This document shows positions 1-5,445 of a stretch of DNA of 8,426 nt, piece after piece. Position numbers and translations under genes: made by a program. The stretch spans positions 1-8,426 of the forward strand of contig LKMS01000060.1 of the NCBI GenBank assembly GCA_001563965.1. Reading direction: 5' to 3'. This DNA comes from Haloferacaceae archaeon PL-Br10_E2g29 (GTDB lineage: Archaea > Halobacteriota > Halobacteria > Halobacteriales > Haloferacaceae). Under the pieces are notes generated by a model. The model did no database searches and had not been told where the DNA came from. It was given only the letters and a program-made list of their open reading frames with translations. Numbering within the stretch: position 1 is the stretch's first letter; each line of letters starts with the position of its first letter.

Positions 1-522
1 GCCGACGAGAAGGAGCGCGCCGAACACGCAATGTTGGTCGATCTCGAGCGAAACGATCTCGGCAAAGTCAGCGAGTTCGGCTCCGTCTCTGTCAGCGAGT
101 ACCGCCGGGTCGACCGCTACTCCGAGGTGATGCACCTCGTCTCGCTGGTCGACGGCCGCCTCCGCGAGGAGCTGTCGCTTGCGGACGCCATCGCCGCGAC
201 GTTCCCTGGCGGCACGATCACCGGCGCGCCAAAACCCCGAACCATGGAGATCATCGACGAGCTCGAACCCACCCAGCGCGGCCCCTACACCGGCAGTATG
301 GCCGCGTTCGGCTTCGACGGGCGGGCGACGCTCAACATCATTATCCGGACGCTCAGCCGCCACGAGGACCGGTACTTTCTGCGTGTCGGTGCCGGCATCG
401 TCCACGACTCCGACCCCGACACGGAGTACGAGGAAACGCTGGCGAAAGGCCGCGCGCTCGTGACCGCCATCGACGAGGCGCTGTCGACCGGGCGACTCAC
501 CATCGAGGAGGCCGCCGAATGA
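1..522 (+). CDS. pabB: Aminodeoxychorismate synthase component I, C-terminal part (5' end outside window)
   Basis: This is the last 173 codons of a chorismate-binding enzyme; the frame is open from base 1, so the start lies upstream. With the PabA amidotransferase, PabB aminates chorismate to 4-amino-4-deoxychorismate on the way to p-aminobenzoate and folate. Conserved chorismate-binding-fold motifs are visible: LVDLERNDLG (bases 34-63), FPGGTITGAPK (202-234) followed by MEIIDELEP, YTGSMAAFGFDG, NIIIRT, and GAGIVHDSDPDTEYEET near the end. FPGGT-type sequence (rather than the FPAGT usual in TrpE) and the downstream pabA and pabC favour PabB over anthranilate synthase component I. The stop TGA overlaps the pabA ATG (ATGA). 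The residues that best separate PabB from TrpE lie upstream of the window, so anthranilate synthase is the main alternative. Confidence 0.88.
   Translation, partial: ADEKERAEHAMLVDLERNDLGKVSEFGSVSVSEYRRVDRYSEVMHLVSLVDGRLREELSLADAIAATFPGGTITGAPKPRTMEIIDELEPTQRGPYTGSMAAFGFDGRATLNIIIRTLSRHEDRYFLRVGAGIVHDSDPDTEYEETLAKGRALVTAIDEALSTGRLTIEEAAE
505..511 (+). promoter_or_regulatory. Ribosome binding site for pabA
   Basis: GAGGAGG lies inside the last codons of pabB, 7 bases before the pabA ATG at 519. It contains the GGAGG core complementary to the 3' end of archaeal 16S rRNA. It supports that ATG as the start and suggests translation by re-initiation or internal binding on a polycistronic mRNA. Confidence 0.55.
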
Positions 523-1163
523 GCGCCGACGCGCGACCGACCCGACCGGCCGGACTCGTCGACGGCCTCGTCGACGGCGGCCCCCGAATTCTCGTCGTCG
601 ACAACTACGACTCGTTCGTCTACAACCTCGTCCAGTACGTCGGCGAGTTCGCCGGTGAGGTCGCCGTCCGCCGCAACGACGCGGTCGATCTGGCGGCCAT
701 CGACCGGCTTGACCCCGACGGCGTCGTGCTCTCACCGGGCCCGGGAACGCCGCAGTCAGCGGGCGTTTCGATGGCTGTCTTCGCGCTCGACTGCCCGATT
801 TTCGGCGTCTGTCTCGGCCACCAGGCGATGTGTGCGGCCAGCGGGTCGCCCGTTGGCCACGCCCCAACGGTCGTCCACGGGAAGCCCTCGACGATCAGCC
901 ACGACGGCGAGGGGTTGTTCGCGGGACTGCCCGCCGAACTCAGCGTCGGCCGGTACCACTCGCTGTGTGTCGAACGCGACGACCTGCCCGATTCGCTCGT
1001 CGAGACCGCCCGGACGGTCGACGAACGCGAGGTCGTCATGGGTGTTCGGCACCGCGACAGACCGCAGTTCGGCGTCCAGTTTCATCCCGAAAGCATTCTC
1101 ACGAGCGACGGCAAACAGATGGTCGAAAACTTCGTCGACATCTGTGCGGGTGACCGCAAGTGA
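519..1163 (+). CDS. pabA: Aminodeoxychorismate synthase component II, glutamine amidotransferase
   Basis: A class I glutamine amidotransferase of 214 residues that supplies ammonia from glutamine to PabB. The family core starts at residue 23 with RILVVDNYDSFVYNL; the oxyanion segment LSPGPGTP is at 71-78; the nucleophile is Cys98 in GVCLGHQ; and the other two triad members are His189 and Glu191 in FHPES. Residues 1-22 are an unusual N-terminal extension containing the echo GLVDGLVDGG. I see no ATG/GTG/TTG nearer the core, and the start has a good GGAGG site and overlaps the pabB stop by 4 bases, so I keep it. The end overlaps the pabC GTG by 4 bases. TrpG of anthranilate synthase is the close alternative; the class IV aminotransferase next door argues for the pABA branch. 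Confidence 0.9.
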   Translation: MSADARPTRPAGLVDGLVDGGPRILVVDNYDSFVYNLVQYVGEFAGEVAVRRNDAVDLAAIDRLDPDGVVLSPGPGTPQSAGVSMAVFALDCPIFGVCLGHQAMCAASGSPVGHAPTVVHGKPSTISHDGEGLFAGLPAELSVGRYHSLCVERDDLPDSLVETARTVDEREVVMGVRHRDRPQFGVQFHPESILTSDGKQMVENFVDICAGDRK

Positions 1164-2140
1164 CCGGCGCAGCGGATGATGGCGGCGGCGATGCCGACGC
1201 CGCCGACGAACGACAGTTCCACGTCGACGGCGAGGTGGTCGCGGCGAGCGAGGCGACAGTCAACGTACAGGATCGCGGATTTCTCTACGGCGACGCCGCC
1301 TTCGAGACGATGCGCGCGTACGGCGGCGAGATTTTCGAGTGGGAGGCCCACGCCACCCGACTGGGCGATACGTGCGAGGTGCTCGGTCTCGATCACGGAC
1401 TCGCCACCGACGACCTTCGCGACCGAATCGACGAAACGCTCGCGGCCAACGGCCTTCGTGACGCCTACGTTCGGCTCTCGATCACGCGAGGAATCCAACC
1501 CGGCAAGCTGACGCCGGGCCGCGAAGTCGACCCGACGGTCGTGATTATCGTCAAATCGCTCCCGCGCGGGGGCCGCGCGGGCAGCCCGGTGTTCGACGGA
1601 CCGGCGACGCTCCAGACGGTGAAAACCAAGCGCGTCCCCGACGCGGCGATTCCGGCACGCGCAAAAACGCACAACTATCTCAACGGGATTTTGGCACGCC
1701 TCGAACTCCGCGTGACCGGGGCTGACGAGGCGCTCATGGTCGATTCCGATGGCTTTGTCACCGAGGGCGCGACGAGCAACCTGTTTTTCGTCCGTGACAA
1801 CGCGCTGCGCACGCCGAGTCTCGTGGGACCGATTCTGCCGGGAATCACCCGCCGCGTCGTGCTCGAACTCGCCCGCGAGGAAGGAATTCCCGTCGAGGAG
1901 GGTCGGTACCACCCCGACGAGATCCGCTCGGCCGACGAGGTGTTTCTGACGAACTCGACGTGGGAACTCCGGCCCGTCGAACGGGTCGATGGATTGGGGA
2001 TGGCCGGCACCAGCGACAACACGGAAAAAGGCGATAGCGACAGTAACCGCGGTGACAACGACGGGCCCGCGGCTGGCCCGGTAACGACGTTGCTCTCACG
2101 ACTGTTCGATGCGCGTGTTGAAGCCGAGTGTTACCGATAG
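1160..2140 (+). CDS. pabC: Aminodeoxychorismate lyase (class IV PLP aminotransferase fold)
   Basis: A class IV pyridoxal-phosphate enzyme of 326 residues. In this operon it most likely splits 4-amino-4-deoxychorismate into p-aminobenzoate and pyruvate. The fold is recognised from VNVQDRGFLYGDAAFETMR (residues 34-52), the PLP lysine Lys169 in ARAKTHNYLNG, the EGATSNLFF strand (202-210), GPILPGITR (223-231), and ADEVFLTNSTWELRPV (258-273). The start is GTG at 1160, overlapping the pabA stop (GTGA); GGTGA at 1149-1153 may help initiation. Residues 1-18 are acidic and Gly/Ala-rich, ahead of the usual beginning. Near the C-terminus, about residues 281-305 form an Asp/Ser/Asn-rich low-complexity insertion between the last core strand and the closing helix, which makes it longer than typical PabC/IlvE proteins. 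Branched-chain or D-amino-acid aminotransferases share this fold, so the specific function rests on context. Confidence 0.85.
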   Translation: MTGAADDGGGDADAADERQFHVDGEVVAASEATVNVQDRGFLYGDAAFETMRAYGGEIFEWEAHATRLGDTCEVLGLDHGLATDDLRDRIDETLAANGLRDAYVRLSITRGIQPGKLTPGREVDPTVVIIVKSLPRGGRAGSPVFDGPATLQTVKTKRVPDAAIPARAKTHNYLNGILARLELRVTGADEALMVDSDGFVTEGATSNLFFVRDNALRTPSLVGPILPGITRRVVLELAREEGIPVEEGRYHPDEIRSADEVFLTNSTWELRPVERVDGLGMAGTSDNTEKGDSDSNRGDNDGPAAGPVTTLLSRLFDARVEAECYR

Positions 2141-2208
2141 CTGGTCAGTGAGGGACGTTTCTTGTCGACACCGATCTGCCCGTGCTAAACCGCGTCGGCT
2201 CAAAAGCC

Positions 2209-2216
2209 ACAATTAA
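2209..2216 (+). promoter_or_regulatory. Putative TATA box for the Rieske gene
   Basis: ACAATTAA is an AT-rich island centred about 29 bases before the ATG at 2242. This is the spacing expected for a leaderless haloarchaeal transcript. No Shine-Dalgarno lies before the ATG. A small 4-bp-stem inverted repeat (GGCT-CAAA-AGCC, 2197-2208) lies immediately upstream; its meaning is unknown. Confidence 0.4.
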
Positions 2217-2241
2217 CTCCCCGGAGTCGCTATCGCCCGCA

Positions 2242-2661
2242 ATGAGTTCTGGCGAACGGATTGCCGCTGCCGACGACGTTCCAGCCGACACGACGCTGTT
2301 GTTTCGCGTACGAGACGTCGACAGCGAGGAGGAACGCGAGGCGATTTTGGTTCGACACAACGGCGACATCGCTGGCTGGCTCAACTACTGCCAGCATTTT
2401 ACGCACATTCGGCTCGACAAGGGGTCAGGTGCGGAGATGCGCAACGGCGAGGTCATCTGCACCAACCACGGCGCGTACTTCCGCGCCGATGACGGCTTCT
2501 GTACGTTCGGGCCGTGCGAGGGCGCGTATCTGGCCGACATCGAAATCACCGTCGACGACGGCGGAGTGTATCTCACGGACGACGACTACACCTTCGTCGG
2601 ACGCGGTGAAATCGAGACCGACCCGGTCGACCGAAAATCGAAATCGAACTACGAATTTTAG
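2242..2661 (+). CDS. Stand-alone Rieske [2Fe-2S] protein
   Basis: A 139-residue protein that is essentially one Rieske domain, probably a soluble cytoplasmic electron carrier; no signal peptide or membrane helix is seen. The cluster ligands are Cys50-x-His52 (YCQHFTH) and Cys73-x-x-His76 (CTNHGAYF), followed by the typical GP-x4-L turn (GPCEGAYL, 90-97) and the strand IEITVDDGGVYL. The start at 2242 is chosen because a TATA-like box sits about 29 bases upstream; an in-frame ATG at 2182 would add 20 non-conserved residues and swallow that box. Residue 55 is His where high-potential Rieske proteins have a disulfide Cys, and Ala and Phe replace the usual Ser and Tyr near the second ligand pair, suggesting a low-potential cluster. 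Two further Cys (87, 92) lie outside the ligand loops. The redox partner is not identifiable here. Confidence 0.85.
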   Translation: MSSGERIAAADDVPADTTLLFRVRDVDSEEEREAILVRHNGDIAGWLNYCQHFTHIRLDKGSGAEMRNGEVICTNHGAYFRADDGFCTFGPCEGAYLADIEITVDDGGVYLTDDDYTFVGRGEIETDPVDRKSKSNYEF

Positions 2662-2685
2662 CTGCTCGTGGGGCCAAAACTGAAG

Positions 2686-2693
2686 GACTAAAG
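2686..2693 (+). promoter_or_regulatory. Putative TATA-like box for the carbonic anhydrase gene
   Basis: GACTAAAG lies about 25-28 bases before the ATG at 2717, the spacing of a leaderless haloarchaeal promoter. It is weak as a TATA box. The palindrome GGCCGGCC (2694-2701) follows directly. The 55-base gap behind the Rieske stop also allows co-transcription from that gene. Confidence 0.3.
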
Positions 2694-2716
2694 GGCCGGC
2701 CGGTAGTTGACCGCGT

Positions 2717-3400
2717 ATGGAGCAGTCGTTTGTCGACCTACTCGATCGTAACCGCGAACACGCAGAAACCTTTCAGACCCGGTTTGATTCGCTACAGGAC
2801 GGCCAACATCCCGAACTCGTCACCGTCTGCTGTTCGGACTCGCGTGTGCTGCAGGACGAAATGTGGGGCAACGACGAGCCCGGCAAAATCTTCACCTGTG
2901 GCAACATCGGCAACCGCGTGATTCAGCACAACGACGAGGGCACCGAAGTCATTTCGGGCGACGTGCTGTATCCGATCGTCCACACCGACACGAAGACCGT
3001 TGTCGTCGTCGGCCACACCGGCTGCGGCGCGGTCACCGGCACCTACGATGAGCTCACGAGCGGGCTCGACGAACCCGACGGGATCGAACACTGTCTGGGC
3101 CTGCTGAGCCCCCACCTCCGCGCGGGCGTTGAACTCCTTCCCGACGGCGTCGACCGAACCGAGGCCATCAACAAACTCGTCGAGTACAACGTCGACCGGC
3201 AACTCGACGCGCTCGCCGCGAGCGACGAGGTTCCCGACGATGTGCGACTCGTCGGCTGCGTCTACGACTTTCAGGACGTCTATTCGGGACACCGAGGCGA
3301 GGTTCATGTGATCAACGTCGACGGCGAGCGCGACGTGGAGACGCTCCGGGTCGAACACCCCGAAATCGAGACACACATCGAACGGCTCTGGGAGTACTGA
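2717..3400 (+). CDS. Beta-class carbonic anhydrase
   Basis: A 227-residue protein that should interconvert CO2 and bicarbonate at a zinc centre in the cytoplasm. The beta-class signature is complete: Cys39 in CCSDSRV with the Asp41/Arg43 pair, and His100 and Cys103 in VVVVGHTGCGAV. Cys39, His100 and Cys103 are the predicted zinc ligands. The usual RNxxN segment appears as CGNIGNRV (61-68), with Gly62 where Arg is common. The C-terminal strand and helix region YDFQDVYSGHRGEVHVINVDG is typical, and the length is normal for the family. The ATG is the first Met of the conserved domain and is preceded by a TATA-like box. Bicarbonate could serve carboxylating enzymes, but no direct link to neighbouring genes is shown. 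Confidence 0.92.
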   Translation: MEQSFVDLLDRNREHAETFQTRFDSLQDGQHPELVTVCCSDSRVLQDEMWGNDEPGKIFTCGNIGNRVIQHNDEGTEVISGDVLYPIVHTDTKTVVVVGHTGCGAVTGTYDELTSGLDEPDGIEHCLGLLSPHLRAGVELLPDGVDRTEAINKLVEYNVDRQLDALAASDEVPDDVRLVGCVYDFQDVYSGHRGEVHVINVDGERDVETLRVEHPEIETHIERLWEY

Positions 3401-3489
3401 GTGCGCCGGTTGCGTTGTCTCGGATCGAACCCGACCGACGGCCGACCGCGACGGACACAACACCGACCGCGAGGGGAGCGCTCGAGACG

Positions 3490-4398
3490 ATGAGACGCTA
3501 CCGAAACGCGTTCCTCTTTCTCGTGTTATCGGTTTTTTGGGGCGCGTCGTTCATGGCGATCCGTGTCGGCCTCGCGGACATTCCGCCCGTGTTGTTTGCG
3601 GCGATTCGCTACGACATTGCGGCAGTCATCATGCTCGCCTACGCGGCCGCCGTGACCGACTACTGGCGACCGCGAACCCGCACCGACTGGCTGAGTGTCG
3701 TCATTAGCGGCGTGCTCATCATCGCGCTCTACAACGCCTTTCTGTTCATCGGCCAGCAAGAGGTGACAAGCGGGATTGCGGCCATTCTGATCGCGCTCAA
3801 CCCGATTCTCGCAACCGGCTTTTCGCGGGCGTTGCTGCCAGACGAACGGCTGACAGTCGTCGGCATCGCGGGACTCCTGTTAGGGTTGGTCGGCGTCGGA
3901 TTCGTCGCCAACCCCACCGCGTCGGGCGTTGTCGGCGCCGAACTCGTGTATCCGGGATTCGTGTTGCTGGCGGCGGTCTGTGTCGCGCTCGGCAGCGTGC
4001 TCCTCCAGCGGGTCGACAGCGACCTCTCAAGCGAGGGGATGGTCGCGTGGTCGACCGGCCTCGGCGCGCTGTTGCTCCACGCGATGAGCGCGGGCCTGCC
4101 AACCGAGTCAGTGTCGGCGGTTTCGGTCACGGTCGAGGCGGTCGCCGCCGTCATCTATCTCGCGGTGTTCGCCAGCGCAGTCGGCTACTTCATCTACTTC
4201 GACCTGTTGAGCGAACTCGGCGCAATCGAGATCAACCTCGTCTCCTACACGGTGCCCGTGTTTGCGGCGCTTTCGGGCTGGATCGTCCTCGCCGAAACGC
4301 TCACCGTGAGCGCAGTCGTCGGCTTTCTGTTGATTTTCGCCGGCTTCGTCGTTGTCAAGCGAAAAACGATTCGCGCGGAGTTTCGCGCAATCGGGTGA
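3490..4398 (+). CDS. EamA/DMT-superfamily membrane transporter
   Basis: A 302-residue integral membrane protein with about ten hydrophobic helices (approximately residues 6-27, 32-53, 68-88, 93-113, 121-140, 149-174, 184-203, 213-238, 243-266 and 272-290). They form two EamA repeats of five helices each. The SVFWGASFMAIRVGL opening, the NPILATGFSRALLPDERLT end of repeat 1, and the YTVPVFAALSGWIVLAETLT motif of repeat 2 are classic for drug/metabolite transporters. The substrate cannot be read from sequence; relatives export amino acids or other metabolites. I chose the ATG at 3490 because it gives a protein that starts just before helix 1. A TTG at 3415 would add 25 polar, Thr/Arg-rich residues with no evident promoter. 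A GAGGGGAG stretch 13-20 bases upstream (3470-3477) is a poorly spaced candidate ribosome binding site. Confidence 0.9.
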   Translation: MRRYRNAFLFLVLSVFWGASFMAIRVGLADIPPVLFAAIRYDIAAVIMLAYAAAVTDYWRPRTRTDWLSVVISGVLIIALYNAFLFIGQQEVTSGIAAILIALNPILATGFSRALLPDERLTVVGIAGLLLGLVGVGFVANPTASGVVGAELVYPGFVLLAAVCVALGSVLLQRVDSDLSSEGMVAWSTGLGALLLHAMSAGLPTESVSAVSVTVEAVAAVIYLAVFASAVGYFIYFDLLSELGAIEINLVSYTVPVFAALSGWIVLAETLTVSAVVGFLLIFAGFVVVKRKTIRAEFRAIG

Positions 4399-4441
4399 GG
4401 TCACGGACTGAGAACGAGCTGGCACAGATCCGCTCTGTACT

Positions 4442-4468
4442 TCATCGTGACTGCCGCTGGTCGGCTTT
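4442..4468 (-). pseudogene. Relic of the 3' end of aroQ (last 8 codons and stop)
   Basis: On the minus strand these 27 bases read KADQRQSR-stop, against KAEQRQSR-stop at the real end of aroQ (5152-5178). They match at 22 of 27 positions. Four of the five differences are at third codon positions (CGA/CGC, TCA/TCG, GAC/GAA, AAA/AAG), and the fifth is TGA versus TAA in the stop. The match fades beyond the Lys codon (His versus Asn next, then unrelated). It lies 43 bases after the transporter stop, in a convergent orientation. I read it as a displaced fragment of a diverged aroQ copy; a chance match of seven of eight residues plus an aligned stop seems unlikely but has not been tested statistically. 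Confidence 0.6.
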
Positions 4469-4537
4469 GTGATCAGTAGTACCCACAGTAGATACGGGGG
4501 CGACAAAAACGAAAGTCGTGGGTAATAGTGGGCAATG

Positions 4538-4542
4538 TATAT
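4538..4542 (+). promoter_or_regulatory. TATA box of the toxin-antitoxin operon, flanked by an inverted repeat
   Basis: TATAT is the clearest TATA element in the window, centred 28 bases before the ATG at 4568, as expected for a leaderless transcript. It also explains away the upstream in-frame ATGs at 4535 and 4541 as promoter sequence. Five-base arms GCAAT (4532-4536) and ATTGC (4558-4562) flank it symmetrically, a possible operator for autoregulation by the antitoxin; the arms are short enough to be chance. Confidence 0.5.
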
Positions 4543-4567
4543 GTCCGGCGGGGCTGTATTGCGTCTC

Positions 4568-4804
4568 ATGAAAGTCGATGCGAAAGATCTCAAAACAACG
4601 GAGACGGATGACCGGGGACGGGTTTATCTCGGAACCGAGTACGCGAATAAAAATGTTACTGTCGCTGTCGTCGAGGTAGAAGCAGACCGTCCGAACGACG
4701 ACGAGCTGGCTGCAGCCTATCGGGAAGCATCGGCGAGTGCGGAAGCGCTCGCCGAAGCATGGAGCGAAACCTCCGACGAAGCGTGGGAAGCCCTCGATGA
4801 GTGA
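4568..4804 (+). CDS. MazE-like antitoxin (AbrB-type swapped-hairpin N-terminus)
   Basis: A 78-residue very acidic protein just before a MazF/PemK-type toxin. Residues 11-39 (TTETDDRGRVYLG, then NVTVAVVEVEA) resemble the short beta-hairpin DNA-binding fold of AbrB/MazE proteins, with the typical D-x-R-G-R-(V/I) turn. Residues from about 42 on form an Ala/Glu-rich helix with two Trp (SAEALAEAWSETSDEAWEALDE), the kind of flexible acidic tail that MazE-type antitoxins lay over the toxin. The start is set at 4568 because a TATA box stands 28 bases upstream. The end overlaps the toxin start by 8 bases, so translation is probably coupled. Such antitoxins normally repress their own operon. The AbrB assignment is from motif likeness only; the antitoxin role is inferred from the partner gene. 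Confidence 0.68.
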   Translation: MKVDAKDLKTTETDDRGRVYLGTEYANKNVTVAVVEVEADRPNDDELAAAYREASASAEALAEAWSETSDEAWEALDE

Positions 4805-5150
4805 CGGCACGGACGTGCGGCGCGGAGCGGTCGTGATCGTTCGATTTGATCCCGCCGAAGGCCACGAAATAACGAAAACGCGACCGGCCGTGGTCGTTCA
4901 AAACGACATCGGAAACCGAAACTCCAGTACAACCATCGTCGCGCCCGTCACGGGGACCTACCGCGAATATCCCTTCGAAGTGTTTGTCGAAGCGGATGGG
5001 TCACCGCTGCAAAAAGACGCTTCAATCCGATTAGATCAGGTTCGAACCGTTTCTATCCCCAAACGGGTGTATTCAGTCGTCGGTTCGCTTGACCGGGCCA
5101 CGATGGCCGAAGTCGACGAGGCGGTAAAACTGAGCCTTGGGCTGGACTGA
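4797..5150 (+). CDS. MazF/PemK-family toxin, predicted mRNA endoribonuclease
   Basis: A 117-residue protein with the full MazF/PemK pattern: RRGAVVIVRFDPAEGHE at the N-terminus, KTRPAVVVQND with the conserved Arg29, the APVTGT strand with Thr52 where family members carry the catalytic Ser/Thr, YPFEVFV, the DQVRTVSIPKR segment (80-90), and the closing helix VDEAVKLSLGL. The family cuts single-stranded RNA at short sequence motifs and halts translation; the target motif cannot be predicted. The ATG at 4797 lies within the antitoxin gene (ATGAGTGA overlap), and an upstream in-frame ATG at 4737 would add 20 residues antisense in character to the family start. The stop is one base from the aroQ stop on the other strand. 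All expected core residues are present, so the toxin looks intact. Confidence 0.88.
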   Translation: MSDGTDVRRGAVVIVRFDPAEGHEITKTRPAVVVQNDIGNRNSSTTIVAPVTGTYREYPFEVFVEADGSPLQKDASIRLDQVRTVSIPKRVYSVVGSLDRATMAEVDEAVKLSLGLD

Positions 5151-5151
5151 G

Positions 5152-5445
5152 TTAGCGCGACTGCCGCTGTTCGGCCTTATTCAACTCGATCAAGAGCCGG
5201 AAAATCGCTTTGACGAGGTTGGCGTCGACGCCGAACTGCTCAGCGTTCTCGCCGGCACGAGCCATCACGCGCCCCTCTTGGCTCTCGTCGGTCGTCGGCA
5301 GGTCACGCTCGGCTTTGACCTGCGCAACCGTGTCGGCAACGTAGGTTCGCCGCGCGATGAGTTCGACGATCTCATGGTCGATGTCCTCGATTTCGGTGCG
5401 CAGTTCGTCCAGACTCATCTCGTCGGGTTCGGGGTTCGTACTCAT
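5152..5445 (-). CDS. aroQ: Chorismate mutase, AroQ class
   Basis: A 97-residue all-helical protein that rearranges chorismate to prephenate, the first step towards phenylalanine and tyrosine. Aligned by eye with the E. coli AroQ domain, the active-site positions are kept: Arg16 (first helix), Arg33, Lys44, Asp53, Glu57 and the C-terminal Gln93; the position of E. coli Arg51 is Gln56. The length fits a monofunctional mutase with no fused dehydratase or dehydrogenase domain. The ATG overlaps the shikimate kinase stop (ATGA), with GGGAG at 5456-5460 as a possible ribosome binding site 10 bases upstream. The stop codon is one base from the toxin stop. The last eight codons recur in diverged form at 4442-4468, which makes this 3' end a likely recombination site. 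Confidence 0.92.
   Translation of the reverse strand: MSTNPEPDEMSLDELRTEIEDIDHEIVELIARRTYVADTVAQVKAERDLPTTDESQEGRVMARAGENAEQFGVDANLVKAIFRLLIELNKAEQRQSR

Larger units (their letters stand above)
4399..4567. other. Intergenic stretch between transporter and toxin-antitoxin module
   Basis: No gene is supported here. It contains the aroQ 3' relic (4442-4468), an A-rich patch (GACAAAAACGAAAG, about 4502-4515) and the antitoxin promoter around 4538-4542. Base composition falls from the level of the transporter gene to about half G+C. Confidence 0.6.

Noticed and set aside
1082..1912. A 276-codon open frame on the minus strand opposite pabC
   Set aside because: It has no recognisable domain and mirrors the codon structure of pabC on the other strand, a common effect in GC-rich haloarchaeal DNA; pabC has full family motifs.
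2197..2208. GGCT-CAAA-AGCC inverted repeat as a terminator of the pab operon
   Set aside because: The stem is only four base pairs and no T-tract follows; haloarchaeal termination does not require such hairpins.
2694..2703. Overlapping GGCCGGCC/CCGGCCGG palindrome before the carbonic anhydrase gene
   Set aside because: Short GC palindromes are expected in GC-rich DNA and nothing else supports an operator.
2792..3463. A 223-codon open frame on the minus strand opposite the carbonic anhydrase
   Set aside because: No motifs; it is the antisense image of a gene with complete zinc and catalytic residues.
4535..4543. Two ATG codons upstream of and in frame with the antitoxin
   Set aside because: They coincide with the TATA box, and the extra residues (MYMSGGAVLRL) do not fit the antitoxin fold; 4568 has the correct promoter spacing.
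4108..4593. A 161-codon open frame on the minus strand across the transporter end and the intergenic region
   Set aside because: Low-quality composition, no domain, and most of it lies opposite the transporter helices.
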